Below, in pieces: positions 10,083 through 18,788 of a DNA stretch of 64,000 nucleotides. Both the position numbers and the translations under genes were made by a program. Position 1 is the stretch's first letter. Every line of letters begins with the position of its first letter. The notes beneath the pieces were generated by a model. The model searched no databases and had not been told where the DNA came from. It worked only from the letters and a program-made list of their open reading frames with translations. Origin of the DNA: Candidatus Bacteroides intestinavium (GTDB lineage Bacteria > Bacteroidota > Bacteroidia > Bacteroidales > Bacteroidaceae). Location: positions 1-64,000 of the forward strand of contig DWZE01000069.1 of NCBI GenBank assembly GCA_019118325.1. The letters run 5' to 3'.

Positions 10083-10181
10083 TCTCAACATTTCCCGTAG
10101 AAACTCTGAACAATTTCTTCGAAAACACTGAAGTATTTCTGCCGAAATACTGAACAGTTTTGGGAGAAATACTTCAGTGTT
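10083..10181. repeat. 22-bp-period array, ACTGAA-type core, with an overlapping 17-bp inverted repeat
   Basis: Cores tctcaa 10083, tctgaa 10105, actgaa 10127, actgaa 10149, acttca 10171; aacactgaagtatttct (10124-10140) / agaaatacttcagtgtt (10165-10181). Confidence 0.65.
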
Positions 10182-10315
10182 ATTTTAAGCCTGTGGAATA
10201 ATTTTTAAAGCATTGTATTCCAACCGCTTGCATTAAGAAGGATATTTACAAAAATAATTTTCGTAATGATTTATTAAACCGGAGGCGTTGAGAATTTTCA
10301 GTGTCTGCCATAAGG

Positions 10316-10609
10316 TCATCCCACACCGACCGGAATCAACAAATCCTCTTCCGGCCAGCGGGGCAAATAGAACAGCGGCAAGGGCCGACCCCCTACCCCG
10401 CTCCACTCCACGCGGCACAGGTGATAGAAGTCCGGCGCCCCGAAGTCGAACGAACGTCCATAAAGCAGTATGGCTCCACGACCCTCGTCAATCTTCCACA
10501 AACCGCCTCCGTAGGGACATTCCTCGCCCTGCGACAAGAGGTCTCTATGCAAATAGACGCGGCCGAACTTCAACACCCCGTCTTGATTGATAATGAACTT
10601 CTGATACAT
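10316..10609 (-). CDS. Small hypothetical protein
   Basis: 97 aa ORF directly upstream of the yjbQ-type gene, same strand; overlapping ORFs in other frames reduce certainty. Confidence 0.5.
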   Translation of the reverse strand: MYQKFIINQDGVLKFGRVYLHRDLLSQGEECPYGGGLWKIDEGRGAILLYGRSFDFGAPDFYHLCRVEWSGVGGRPLPLFYLPRWPEEDLLIPVGVG

Positions 10610-10619
10610 GGTTCTTATA

Positions 10620-11033
10620 TTATGTATAAAGGGTAGCTACTATTTTTCGTTCTCCCCCGTCATGACGGAACTCACACAAATAGATGCCTTGCCAGGTGCC
10701 CAAGTTCAACCGACCGTCCGTGACAGGGATGGTCAGACTCACGCCGAAAAGCGAACATTTGGCATGGGCAGGCATGTCGTCGGGGCCTTCCAACACGTGG
10801 TCATAGTAGGGTTCATTCTCCCGGACCAGATGGTTCAAGATTTTCTCCATGTCGCCTCGCACGTCGGGATCGGCATTTTCATTGATGGAAAGAGCGCATG
10901 AAGTATGCTGCACAAACAGATGGAGCAGCCCTGCCTGTGGCAAGGGCTGAGGCAGATGCTCCAGAATCTCACGGGTCACCAGATGGCATCCTCGACGCCG
11001 GGCTGACAATCGGAAAGCAAATTGCTGTATCAT
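10620..11033 (-). CDS. YjbQ/UPF0047 family protein (secondary thiamine-phosphate synthase-like)
   Basis: GLLHLFVQHTSCALSINENADPDVRGDMEKILNHLV...PAHAKCSLFGVSLTIPVTDGRLNLGTWQGIYLCEFR. Confidence 0.92.
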   Translation of the reverse strand: MIQQFAFRLSARRRGCHLVTREILEHLPQPLPQAGLLHLFVQHTSCALSINENADPDVRGDMEKILNHLVRENEPYYDHVLEGPDDMPAHAKCSLFGVSLTIPVTDGRLNLGTWQGIYLCEFRHDGGERKIVATLYT

Positions 11034-11347
11034 AATATTTAGTTTTTGAATATCCGCAAAACCCCTATTCAGTGACGAACTACTAGCTACAAGCTACGAG
11101 TAGGATTGCTTGCAAGGCTCAGGGCGAGTATGCTTGCAGCTCGTCACTGGTAGCTGAATGGCCGATTGCGGACATCAATTTATGCAATCAAACAACAAAC
11201 TTTGCAAAGATACGGATTGCTGCCGACAAGCCATGCAACGAAACAGGCTTTTCCTGCCTATCCAAGAAAAATCACGAAAAAAGACAGACAGACGAACAAT
11301 ATATGAAAGTTTATTGTAACTTTACGCCAAACTAAACACCATTCGGT

Positions 11348-12856
11348 ATGAAAAACATCATCAGACTACTGATTATCACAGCCTTATGCTGCATCAGCCT
11401 TCCCTCTACGGCACAAGGGAAAGGCGAGGGACTACAAAGACAGGCCCAAGAAAGCCTGACAGACAAGGATTACATCCGGGCACGCTATATGTTCCTGCAG
11501 GCCTACAATGCCTACATGGACGCGGGACAATATGCCCAAGGCGTGGCGTGCGGCGTGCAGGCCGGCGCCTTATATCACCGGGAGAACTACTACAAGGAAG
11601 CTTTCGAACTGCTGTACAAGGTGGAGCAGAACATCATCGAAGGCGAACGGAAAACCGGAAGCCCGATGCCGGCCCTGCGCTATCCCGTGACGCGCGAACG
11701 CCTGCAGATGTATATCAAACTCCGCAATGCAGCCCGCGCCAAGGAACAGCTGGCCAAGCTGCAAGGCTGGGCCGAGAGCGCCCAAGTGGATTCGCTGAGC
11801 ACCGACCTGCTTTATACGCAGGCCAACTATTATTATACCTTCGGACAGAACCAACAGGGAGACGCCGCCTTCAATGCCCTGGTGCAACGCTACGCCCAAC
11901 AGAAGGACTATGACAAGGCCCGTGCCTGCTACCAGGAGATGATCGGCATGGGACGCCGTTCGGGAAGCACCGCTCTCGTGGCCCGCGCCTATGACAAGTA
12001 TATGGCGTGGAACGATTCTATCCGCGCCATCGAAGCCCAGGAAAAATACAACGACCTGAAAGCCCAATACGAAGCCAGCCTGCAGACCATCGCCGAAAAA
12101 GACGACTCGTTGGCCGCCCGCCAATATACCATCATCGGCCTCTGCGTGCTGGCCCTCATCCTGGCCGCCGCCCTGGTGCTGGGAGGCATCGTGCTGCTGC
12201 GATACATCATGCAGACCCGCAAGCAGAAGAAAGTCATTGAGACCGTGAACGAACACAATGCCCTGAAGACGCAATTCATCCGCAACATATCCGCCCAAAT
12301 GAAACCTACGCTGGACACGCTGGACGCTTCGCAGCCGGGCGTACGCGCCCTTTCAGCCTTCTCCGACCACATTGAGGAGCTCTCTGCCCTGGAGGACACG
12401 CTGACCGAGCCTTACGAACTGGAGGAAGTCAATGTATCTGCCTTCTGCGAAGGCGTGATGGACCAAATCCGCGGAACGGAGAAAGAAGGCGTCGCCTTGA
12501 CAGTCAACGCTCCCAAGCTGACAGTAAAGCTCAACAAGGAGCACGTGGCCAAGATTCTGGTGCACCTCCTGCGCAACGCCGCCGAACATACCCCTGCAGA
12601 AGGGAAAATCTGGCTGGACTTCAAGAAGCGTGGCGCGCACACTCATCAATTCGTTGTCACCGACACGGGCTGCGGCATCACCGAGGAACAACGCGCCAAC
12701 CTCTTCAAGCCTTTCAGCGAACTGAAAGACCTGACAAAGGGAGATGGCCTGGGACTGCCCATCTGCTCGCTGGAGGCCACCAAGATGAACGGAAGCCTGT
12801 CGCTGGATACGGACTACACCAAGGGAGCGCGGTTCGTACTGGAACTGCATGCGTGA
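11348..12856 (+). CDS. TPR-containing membrane histidine-kinase-like protein with degenerate H-box
   Basis: Signal peptide, TPR-like repeats, TM ILAAALVLGGIVLLRYIM, FIRNISAQMKPTLDTL (Q where His expected), N-box LLRNAAEHTP, DTGCGI, GDGLGLPIC. Confidence 0.8.
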   Translation: MKNIIRLLIITALCCISLPSTAQGKGEGLQRQAQESLTDKDYIRARYMFLQAYNAYMDAGQYAQGVACGVQAGALYHRENYYKEAFELLYKVEQNIIEGERKTGSPMPALRYPVTRERLQMYIKLRNAARAKEQLAKLQGWAESAQVDSLSTDLLYTQANYYYTFGQNQQGDAAFNALVQRYAQQKDYDKARACYQEMIGMGRRSGSTALVARAYDKYMAWNDSIRAIEAQEKYNDLKAQYEASLQTIAEKDDSLAARQYTIIGLCVLALILAAALVLGGIVLLRYIMQTRKQKKVIETVNEHNALKTQFIRNISAQMKPTLDTLDASQPGVRALSAFSDHIEELSALEDTLTEPYELEEVNVSAFCEGVMDQIRGTEKEGVALTVNAPKLTVKLNKEHVAKILVHLLRNAAEHTPAEGKIWLDFKKRGAHTHQFVVTDTGCGITEEQRANLFKPFSELKDLTKGDGLGLPICSLEATKMNGSLSLDTDYTKGARFVLELHA

Positions 12857-12960
12857 CCGAGATTAACTTCCTTAAGTACGAAGAACGCATGTCTTTACGA
12901 GGACCCATAAATTTGCGAATATACAAAGGGCTGCTCAGGTCTTAAGATAAGATAGGAATC

Positions 12961-13651
12961 ATGAACATGAAAGGAAGAATCGCCGTATCGGCCTTGGCCA
13001 TTTGGGCGCTCGGCGCCTGCCAAGACGGTCCCCGCACGGTGGAAAATCCGTTGATTGAAACCGCCAATTCCCTGACCCTCGACATCACAAGAGTGGAACT
13101 GACAGACACAGCCACTTGGCTACAGGTCGATGCCTATCGCGCGAAAGACTGGATAAGAATCACTTCAGACGCCTGCCTCCAGGCTGAAGGGCAGACCTAT
13201 GCCCTGACAGGGACACAGGACATCACACCCGATTCGGATTTTTGGATGCCCGCATCCGGGAAAGCTACTTTCCACCTGCGTTTTGAACCGTTGCCCCTCC
13301 GCACCCGCTCGTTCGACTTCATCCAAAAGGCCGAAGGGAAGGACTGCTTCAAGTTGTTCGGTATTGACCTTACAGGCAAGGCGACGTATGACACGCCCGA
13401 AAGCGTGCCCCAAACCGCACGCGTCATGGAAAAACAACACCGCTACCTACCGGACCATGATACCCGGCATCCGCGGACAACACTACCGCCTGACCAACGA
13501 GCAATGGGATGCCCTCTGCAAACCATTGAAGATAGGTGCCATCCCCGCCTATGTGCTGGTGGACAAAGACGGCACGTATGCCCGGCGGGACGACCTGATG
13601 GACACCCGTCTGCTGATAAAGACGCTGAAAGACAAACTGAATAACCCTTAA
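12961..13651 (+). pseudogene. Remnant of a TlpA/thioredoxin-family lipoprotein with internal deletion and frameshift
   Basis: N-terminus (PRTVENPLIETANSLTLDI...FGIDLTGKATYDTPESVP) and frame-shifted C-terminus (TMIPGIRGQHYRLTNEQWDALC...) both match the neighbouring 626-aa paralog; the middle is missing. Confidence 0.75.
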
Positions 13652-13663
13652 TAACAACAACCT

Positions 13664-15544
13664 ATGAGTTTCAAACATTTCATCGGGGCACTCCTGTTGC
13701 CCCTGGCCTTCGCAGCCTGTCAAAGCGGTCCCCGCACGGTGGAGAATCCGCTGATCGAGACGTCCAACACCAGAACCCTTGACATCGTCAAGGTGGAACT
13801 GACGGACACGGCCACCATCCTGCAAGTGGATGCCTACTTCACCCCCCGGTATTGGATACGCATCGACTCCAAGACCTACCTCCAGGCCGACGGCCAAAAG
13901 TATGCCCTCACCTCCGCCCAGGGCATCACGCCCGACTCCCTGTTCTGGATGCCCGACTCCGGCGAGGCTTCCTTCCAACTGACGTTCCAGCCCCTGCCCC
14001 TCGGCACCAAGACGTTCGACTTCATCGAGTCGGACTGTGAGGATTGCTTCAAGCTGTATGGCATCGACCTCACGGGCAAGGCCGCGTATGACACGCCCGA
14101 AGGCATCCCCGCCGAAGCCCTGGCCATGGATGGAAACGCTCCCATGCCCGAACCCATCTTCAAGACCGGGGAAACCACGGTGGACGTACACCTGCTGCAC
14201 TACCGGCCGGAACTGCTCAAGGAACTGAATCTGTATGTCAACACCCTGTGGGGCAACCAGGAAGAAAACACTGCCGCCATCGACCCCGAGACGGGCACGG
14301 CCACCTTCCAATTCCGGCAATACGGGCCGGCACAAGCCCTGATGGCAATGGGCAGGCTGGGCGGTTCCACCCTCTGGCTGGCTCCCGGCGAACACGCGGA
14401 ACTGTACTACGATATGCGAGCCATGGGACATTGGATAGTGGAACGGCGCGAGAACGGAATCCAGCCTCCCTTCCGTCCGCTCTACGCCACAGGAACCTAC
14501 GCCAACCTGAACAACCTGTGGAACAGCGGACTCATCAAGCGCCTACACTCCATGAACCTCTACACCGGCGAATTTGCCGACTATAAGATGAGCGCGGCAG
14601 ACTACGTGACCCATGTGACCACTGTCTACAAAGCCCAATCAGACAGCATTGCCGCCGACTCCCTCCCGCCGCTGGTCAAGGAAATCCTGCAACTCAGCCT
14701 GAAGGAAGAGGCCGTGACCGCCATGGCGCAAGGCGACTTCTTCCGCGAGCACAATTACCGCGCCCTCCACAATGACTGGCAGAACCCCGTGAAAGGCATA
14801 GACAAGCTGAATCCGGAGCAAAAGGCTTCCGTGGCCAAGCTCTTCGACCTCAACGACCCCATGCTGCTGATGGGCCATAACGCCAGCGACTACGTGGGCA
14901 CCGTAGCCTACGCGGACGATGCGTGGCTGAAGGCTACCGGCATCCGGGAGGAAGGCTTCATCCCCTCCCTCCGCAAGTTTGCCCCCTTGACACGCAAGGC
15001 ACAGGCTGCCGAACTGGCCGATGCAGACCTCCGGGCATTCACCGCGGACGAAGCGTTCTATGCCGAAGCCCTGAAAGCCATGCAACAGACTGCCCTGGAC
15101 AAGCTGAAAGCCGCCGAAGGCAAGGCGGTCATCGAGCAGACGCCGGACGTGCCCGTGGCACAACTGTTCGATGCCATCATCGCTCCCTACAAGGGCAAGG
15201 TGGTGTTCGTGGACTTCTGGAACACATGGTGCGGCCCCTGCCGTGCCTCCATCAAGGCCACCGAGCCGCTGAAGTCCACGGAGCTGAAACACGACGGCCT
15301 GGTGTGGATCTACATTGCCAACGAGACCTCGCCCATCGTGCAATACAAGACGATGATTCCCGACATCCAAGGCAAGCACTACCGCCTGAACGACAAACAG
15401 TGGGCCTACCTCTGTGACAAGTTCAAGATAGACGGCATCCCCTCCTACGTCGTGGTGGACAAGGACGGAACCTACAAGCTGCGCAACGACCTGCGCGACC
15501 ACAGCCTCCTGGTACCAACCCTGCAGGAGAAGCTGGCTGAATGA
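13664..15544 (+). CDS. TlpA-like thioredoxin-family lipoprotein
   Basis: Lipobox LAFAAC; VVFVDFWNTWCGPCRASIKATEPLK (WCGPC); IDGIPSYVVVDKDGT. Confidence 0.85.
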   Translation: MSFKHFIGALLLPLAFAACQSGPRTVENPLIETSNTRTLDIVKVELTDTATILQVDAYFTPRYWIRIDSKTYLQADGQKYALTSAQGITPDSLFWMPDSGEASFQLTFQPLPLGTKTFDFIESDCEDCFKLYGIDLTGKAAYDTPEGIPAEALAMDGNAPMPEPIFKTGETTVDVHLLHYRPELLKELNLYVNTLWGNQEENTAAIDPETGTATFQFRQYGPAQALMAMGRLGGSTLWLAPGEHAELYYDMRAMGHWIVERRENGIQPPFRPLYATGTYANLNNLWNSGLIKRLHSMNLYTGEFADYKMSAADYVTHVTTVYKAQSDSIAADSLPPLVKEILQLSLKEEAVTAMAQGDFFREHNYRALHNDWQNPVKGIDKLNPEQKASVAKLFDLNDPMLLMGHNASDYVGTVAYADDAWLKATGIREEGFIPSLRKFAPLTRKAQAAELADADLRAFTADEAFYAEALKAMQQTALDKLKAAEGKAVIEQTPDVPVAQLFDAIIAPYKGKVVFVDFWNTWCGPCRASIKATEPLKSTELKHDGLVWIYIANETSPIVQYKTMIPDIQGKHYRLNDKQWAYLCDKFKIDGIPSYVVVDKDGTYKLRNDLRDHSLLVPTLQEKLAE

Positions 15545-15570
15545 ACCTCCTGACAGGCACACAGATTATA

Positions 15571-15632
15571 CAGATGGCCGCAGATGATAGTTCGTTGATA
15601 GACAAACTAAAAATCTGCGGCCATCTGTTTTT
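15571..15632 (+). terminator. Rho-independent-like terminator
   Basis: 15-bp perfect stem cagatggccgcagat (15571-15585) / atctgcggccatctg (15613-15627) followed by ttttt. Confidence 0.75.
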
Positions 15633-15717
15633 ACCCTGTGTCACCTGCGCGCCATTCAAATCCTGACACTATCTCTTCTCTGAGCCACAAGCGACTGTTC
15701 ACATTTAGTCTATATTA

Positions 15718-15772
15718 CAGGAGTTAAGGAGTTATCACTCCGCTTTGTTTCGCCAGGAGTTAAGCCGATAAA
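15718..15772. repeat. Degenerate AACTCC-family copy (b) between convergent genes
   Basis: caggagttaaggagttatcactccgctttgtttcgccaggagttaagccgataa. Confidence 0.5.
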
Positions 15773-15788
15773 AACTCTCTATTTTTCC

Positions 15789-16958
15789 TTACTTCTTATA
15801 CTTCATCAGCATCAGCACCGGATTGTCCTCCGCACCCAGGCGGGAAGCGATGTCCTTCAGCGGGCCTTCGTTCAACTCGCCATCCTCATAAGCGGTGACC
15901 AGCTCGTCCGCAGAAAGGACTTGCAGGGCAGCCACGCCGTGACGGTTTACCGGACTGTCTATCACATTGGCCTCGCGACCGTCTTTGAAATCCGTATTCC
16001 TCACGACAGGCGTATAGACGGCTTTTTCCTGTCGGTCGTACATCCAGTCGTCACGGCTAAAACCTTTGCCGGTGACCGGATCGAATTCCTTCCGCATCCC
16101 CTGCATGAAATAATAGCGGTCTGTCACCGTACTCATGCAAAACAGCCGCTCCGGTTCGGCAGACGGAAGAGTGACCAGAAACGGCTCCATTTCGTCTTCC
16201 GACGGCACATAGTTATACACCGTATCGGCCGAAATCTCCACCAGCAGCCAGTCGCCCTGGTTGGGCACAATGGCAGCGGGCGGGAAAGCCACCGCTACCA
16301 TATCCCCTTTCCACACATAAGGCCCTACGGCTTCCGCGAAGTGAACAGGCAAAGCCCGCTCCACATGCCCGTCCTGCTTGGAAATGATGGCATGATAGTA
16401 AGGCTGCGAAGGCGGTTCTCCCTCCCGCCGCTGAGCGGAAGCATCATATACAATCAGGTGCTCCTTGTCGTAGTTCATCACGGTGTGGCAGACAAAGCCT
16501 TCGCGCAGAGGGACGTTGCGGCGGAAGCGGCCTTCCCAGTCATACACCAGGATTTTATTGACCGACGCATCGACCACAAACAATTCCCCGCCGGCTTCGT
16601 CCAACACCACGCCACCCAGATAGGTGTATTCTCCGCCGCTCTGCCCCCGGCGGTTAATGCAACGTACGCCACGCCCGTTTTGACGGTCGAAAAGGTAAAG
16701 ATTGCCATCGTTGTTCCAGTTCTTTACGGCCACGAAATGTTCGCTGATGTCCAACACTTCCCCTTGCGTGACAAACTCATCACTCGTCTCCAGCGGCACA
16801 TACTCCACGTCGAACAGGTCCTGCACCACCAGTTCTTTCTCCGGATACTCCTTCCCCATATCGATGACGGGAAGCGTGTCCGCCTGTTCCGCTTGCCGGC
16901 AGCCCGCAAAGGCCCAGGCGGTCGCCAAGGCCAGTGCCGGAATAAGATACTTCTTCAT
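15789..16958 (-). CDS. 6-bladed beta-propeller (NHL-like) lipoprotein
   Basis: Lipobox WAFAGC; EYPEKELVVQDLFDVEYVPLETSDEFVTQG...INRRGQSGGEYTYLGGVVLDEAGGELFVVDASVNKILVYDWEG. Confidence 0.75.
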   Translation of the reverse strand: MKKYLIPALALATAWAFAGCRQAEQADTLPVIDMGKEYPEKELVVQDLFDVEYVPLETSDEFVTQGEVLDISEHFVAVKNWNNDGNLYLFDRQNGRGVRCINRRGQSGGEYTYLGGVVLDEAGGELFVVDASVNKILVYDWEGRFRRNVPLREGFVCHTVMNYDKEHLIVYDASAQRREGEPPSQPYYHAIISKQDGHVERALPVHFAEAVGPYVWKGDMVAVAFPPAAIVPNQGDWLLVEISADTVYNYVPSEDEMEPFLVTLPSAEPERLFCMSTVTDRYYFMQGMRKEFDPVTGKGFSRDDWMYDRQEKAVYTPVVRNTDFKDGREANVIDSPVNRHGVAALQVLSADELVTAYEDGELNEGPLKDIASRLGAEDNPVLMLMKYKK

Positions 16959-17002
16959 CGTTGTAAACTAAGTAATTGGCTGAAATAAATGCTTCCCAAT
17001 TA

Positions 17003-17066
17003 AATACAGAGACACCGAGTTTCACAGGCGCTTATCAAGGCACCATTGTCTCAGCGTCTCTGTATT
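17003..17066. terminator. Intergenic hairpin, probable terminator between pepP and the beta-propeller gene
   Basis: 11-bp perfect inverted repeat aatacagagac / gtctctgtatt. Confidence 0.4.
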
Positions 17067-17133
17067 CAGCATAGGCATACTAATCATCTGCGGCCATCAG
17101 TTTTTACTCTGTGTCATCCGCGTGCCATTGCCC

Positions 17134-18507
17134 TCAGCGCATTGCCTCCACTTCGTCCGGCGTCAAGGGTATCTTCTTGCCCAGGCGGCGGGCGCCGGTG
17201 TCGGTGATGAGGTAATCCTCTTCGTTGCGGATGCCACCGAAGTGGCGGTATTCCTCCACCTTATCATAATTGATGAAGTCGGTGAACTTGCCCTGGCCGC
17301 GCCACAGGTCTATCAGTTCGGGGATGAAATAGATGCCCGGCTCGACGGTGTGGACAAAGCCCGGCTCCAGCGGGATGGCCAGACGCTGGCTCTTACGGCC
17401 GAACTGCGTGCTCTTGGGCTGGCCGTCGTAGCCCACCCATTGTTCACCCAGGTTCTCCATGTCGTGCACATCCAGACCCATCATGTGCCCCAGTCCGTGG
17501 GGATAGAACAGGGCGTGGGCGCCTTCGCGCACGGCATCTTCGGCATTGCCCTTCATCAGGCCCAGTTCCTTCAGTCCCTCCACCATGACGCGGGCGGAGA
17601 GGTCGTAGACGTCCATGTAGGGGATGCCCGGGCGCAGGGCCTTGACGGACTCCAGGTGCATGGCGTTCTGAATTTCGTAGACGGCACGCTGGCGCGGGGT
17701 GAAAGTCTTCGAGACGGGAATGGTGGACGACATGTCGCCGCAGTAGCCCGAAGGCAGTTCGGCACCGGCGTCGATGAGGAAGAGTTGCCCCTCCTCGATG
17801 CGGTTGCCGTGGTAATGGTTGTGCAGGGTCTGCCCGTTGATGGTGGCGATGGTGGCGAATGACAGTTCGCAGTTGTGGCTCTCGGCCACATGGTTCATCT
17901 CGGCCACCACTTCATACTCGTACATGCCGGGACGGATGAAGCGCGTGGCGGCGATGTGCATATCGGCAGTGATGTCGCAGGCGCGCTCTATCTCGGCAAT
18001 CTCCTCGGCCGACTTGTGGTTGCGCTGCTTCACCACGGCGCGGATGAACGGCACGGAGCCTTCCTGATGGGCGGGAGGCAGTCCCAGCCAGTCCATCAGT
18101 TTCAGCTTGTGCTCAGGGCGATAGGGCGGCAGGTAATGGATGGTGCGCCCCTGCTGGATGGCACGATGCAGATAGGCCATCAGCTGGTCCGAGGGACGCG
18201 TCTCGGTGATGCCCACGGCGGCTGCCTTTTCGTGCAGAGTGGGCTGCGTGCCCATCCAGACGATGTAGTCGATGGACAACTCGTCGCCGAAGATAATCTC
18301 GCGGTCCTCGTCGATGTCTATCACGGCATTCAGCCCGGCAAAATTCAGGCCGAAATAATAGAGGAAAGAGGAATCCTGCCGGTAGCGGAAGGTATTGTCC
18401 TCGTAGTTCAGTCCCTGTTCGTCATTGCCCAGGAACAGCAGCAACCCTTGCCCGACGGCTTTCTTCAGCCCGGCCCGACGCTGCACGTAGGTTTCTTTTG
18501 CAAACAT
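17134..18507 (-). CDS. pepP: Xaa-Pro aminopeptidase (M24B)
   Basis: QLFLIDAGAELPSGYCGDMSSTIPVS, FYPHGLGHMMGLDVHDMENLG, HTVEPGIYFIPELI. Confidence 0.93.
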   Translation of the reverse strand: MFAKETYVQRRAGLKKAVGQGLLLFLGNDEQGLNYEDNTFRYRQDSSFLYYFGLNFAGLNAVIDIDEDREIIFGDELSIDYIVWMGTQPTLHEKAAAVGITETRPSDQLMAYLHRAIQQGRTIHYLPPYRPEHKLKLMDWLGLPPAHQEGSVPFIRAVVKQRNHKSAEEIAEIERACDITADMHIAATRFIRPGMYEYEVVAEMNHVAESHNCELSFATIATINGQTLHNHYHGNRIEEGQLFLIDAGAELPSGYCGDMSSTIPVSKTFTPRQRAVYEIQNAMHLESVKALRPGIPYMDVYDLSARVMVEGLKELGLMKGNAEDAVREGAHALFYPHGLGHMMGLDVHDMENLGEQWVGYDGQPKSTQFGRKSQRLAIPLEPGFVHTVEPGIYFIPELIDLWRGQGKFTDFINYDKVEEYRHFGGIRNEEDYLITDTGARRLGKKIPLTPDEVEAMR

Positions 18508-18560
18508 AGTTCTCTAATTTCTTTAGGTATTCTGAATAATCATTGGCGTCTTCGGACGGG

Positions 18561-18632
18561 GATATCACGGCCCGTGTCCGCTGATATCTGCGCCCGGACA
18601 CGCTGATATCTGCGCCCGCGGGCCGCGATATC
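18561..18632. repeat. 22-bp-period GATATC array in the pepP-rpoN divergent intergenic region
   Basis: GATATC at 18561, 18583, 18605, 18627. Confidence 0.8.
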
Positions 18633-18752
18633 TCCGCCTTTAAGTCCCCCCAAAGATACGTAGAAAAACAGAAAGCCACACACGGACGAGACAAAAATCG
18701 CTCTCCGCTTGAAATATCGCCCCGCAATGTTTCGCTTTCGCGAACTATTCAC

Positions 18753-18760
18753 TACATTTG
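18753..18760 (+). promoter_or_regulatory. Bacteroidetes -7 box (TAnnTTTG) upstream of rpoN
   Basis: tacatttg, 29 nt before the ATG at 18789. Confidence 0.55.
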
Positions 18761-18788
18761 TGCCCGCAACCATATCGGAGATTCATCT

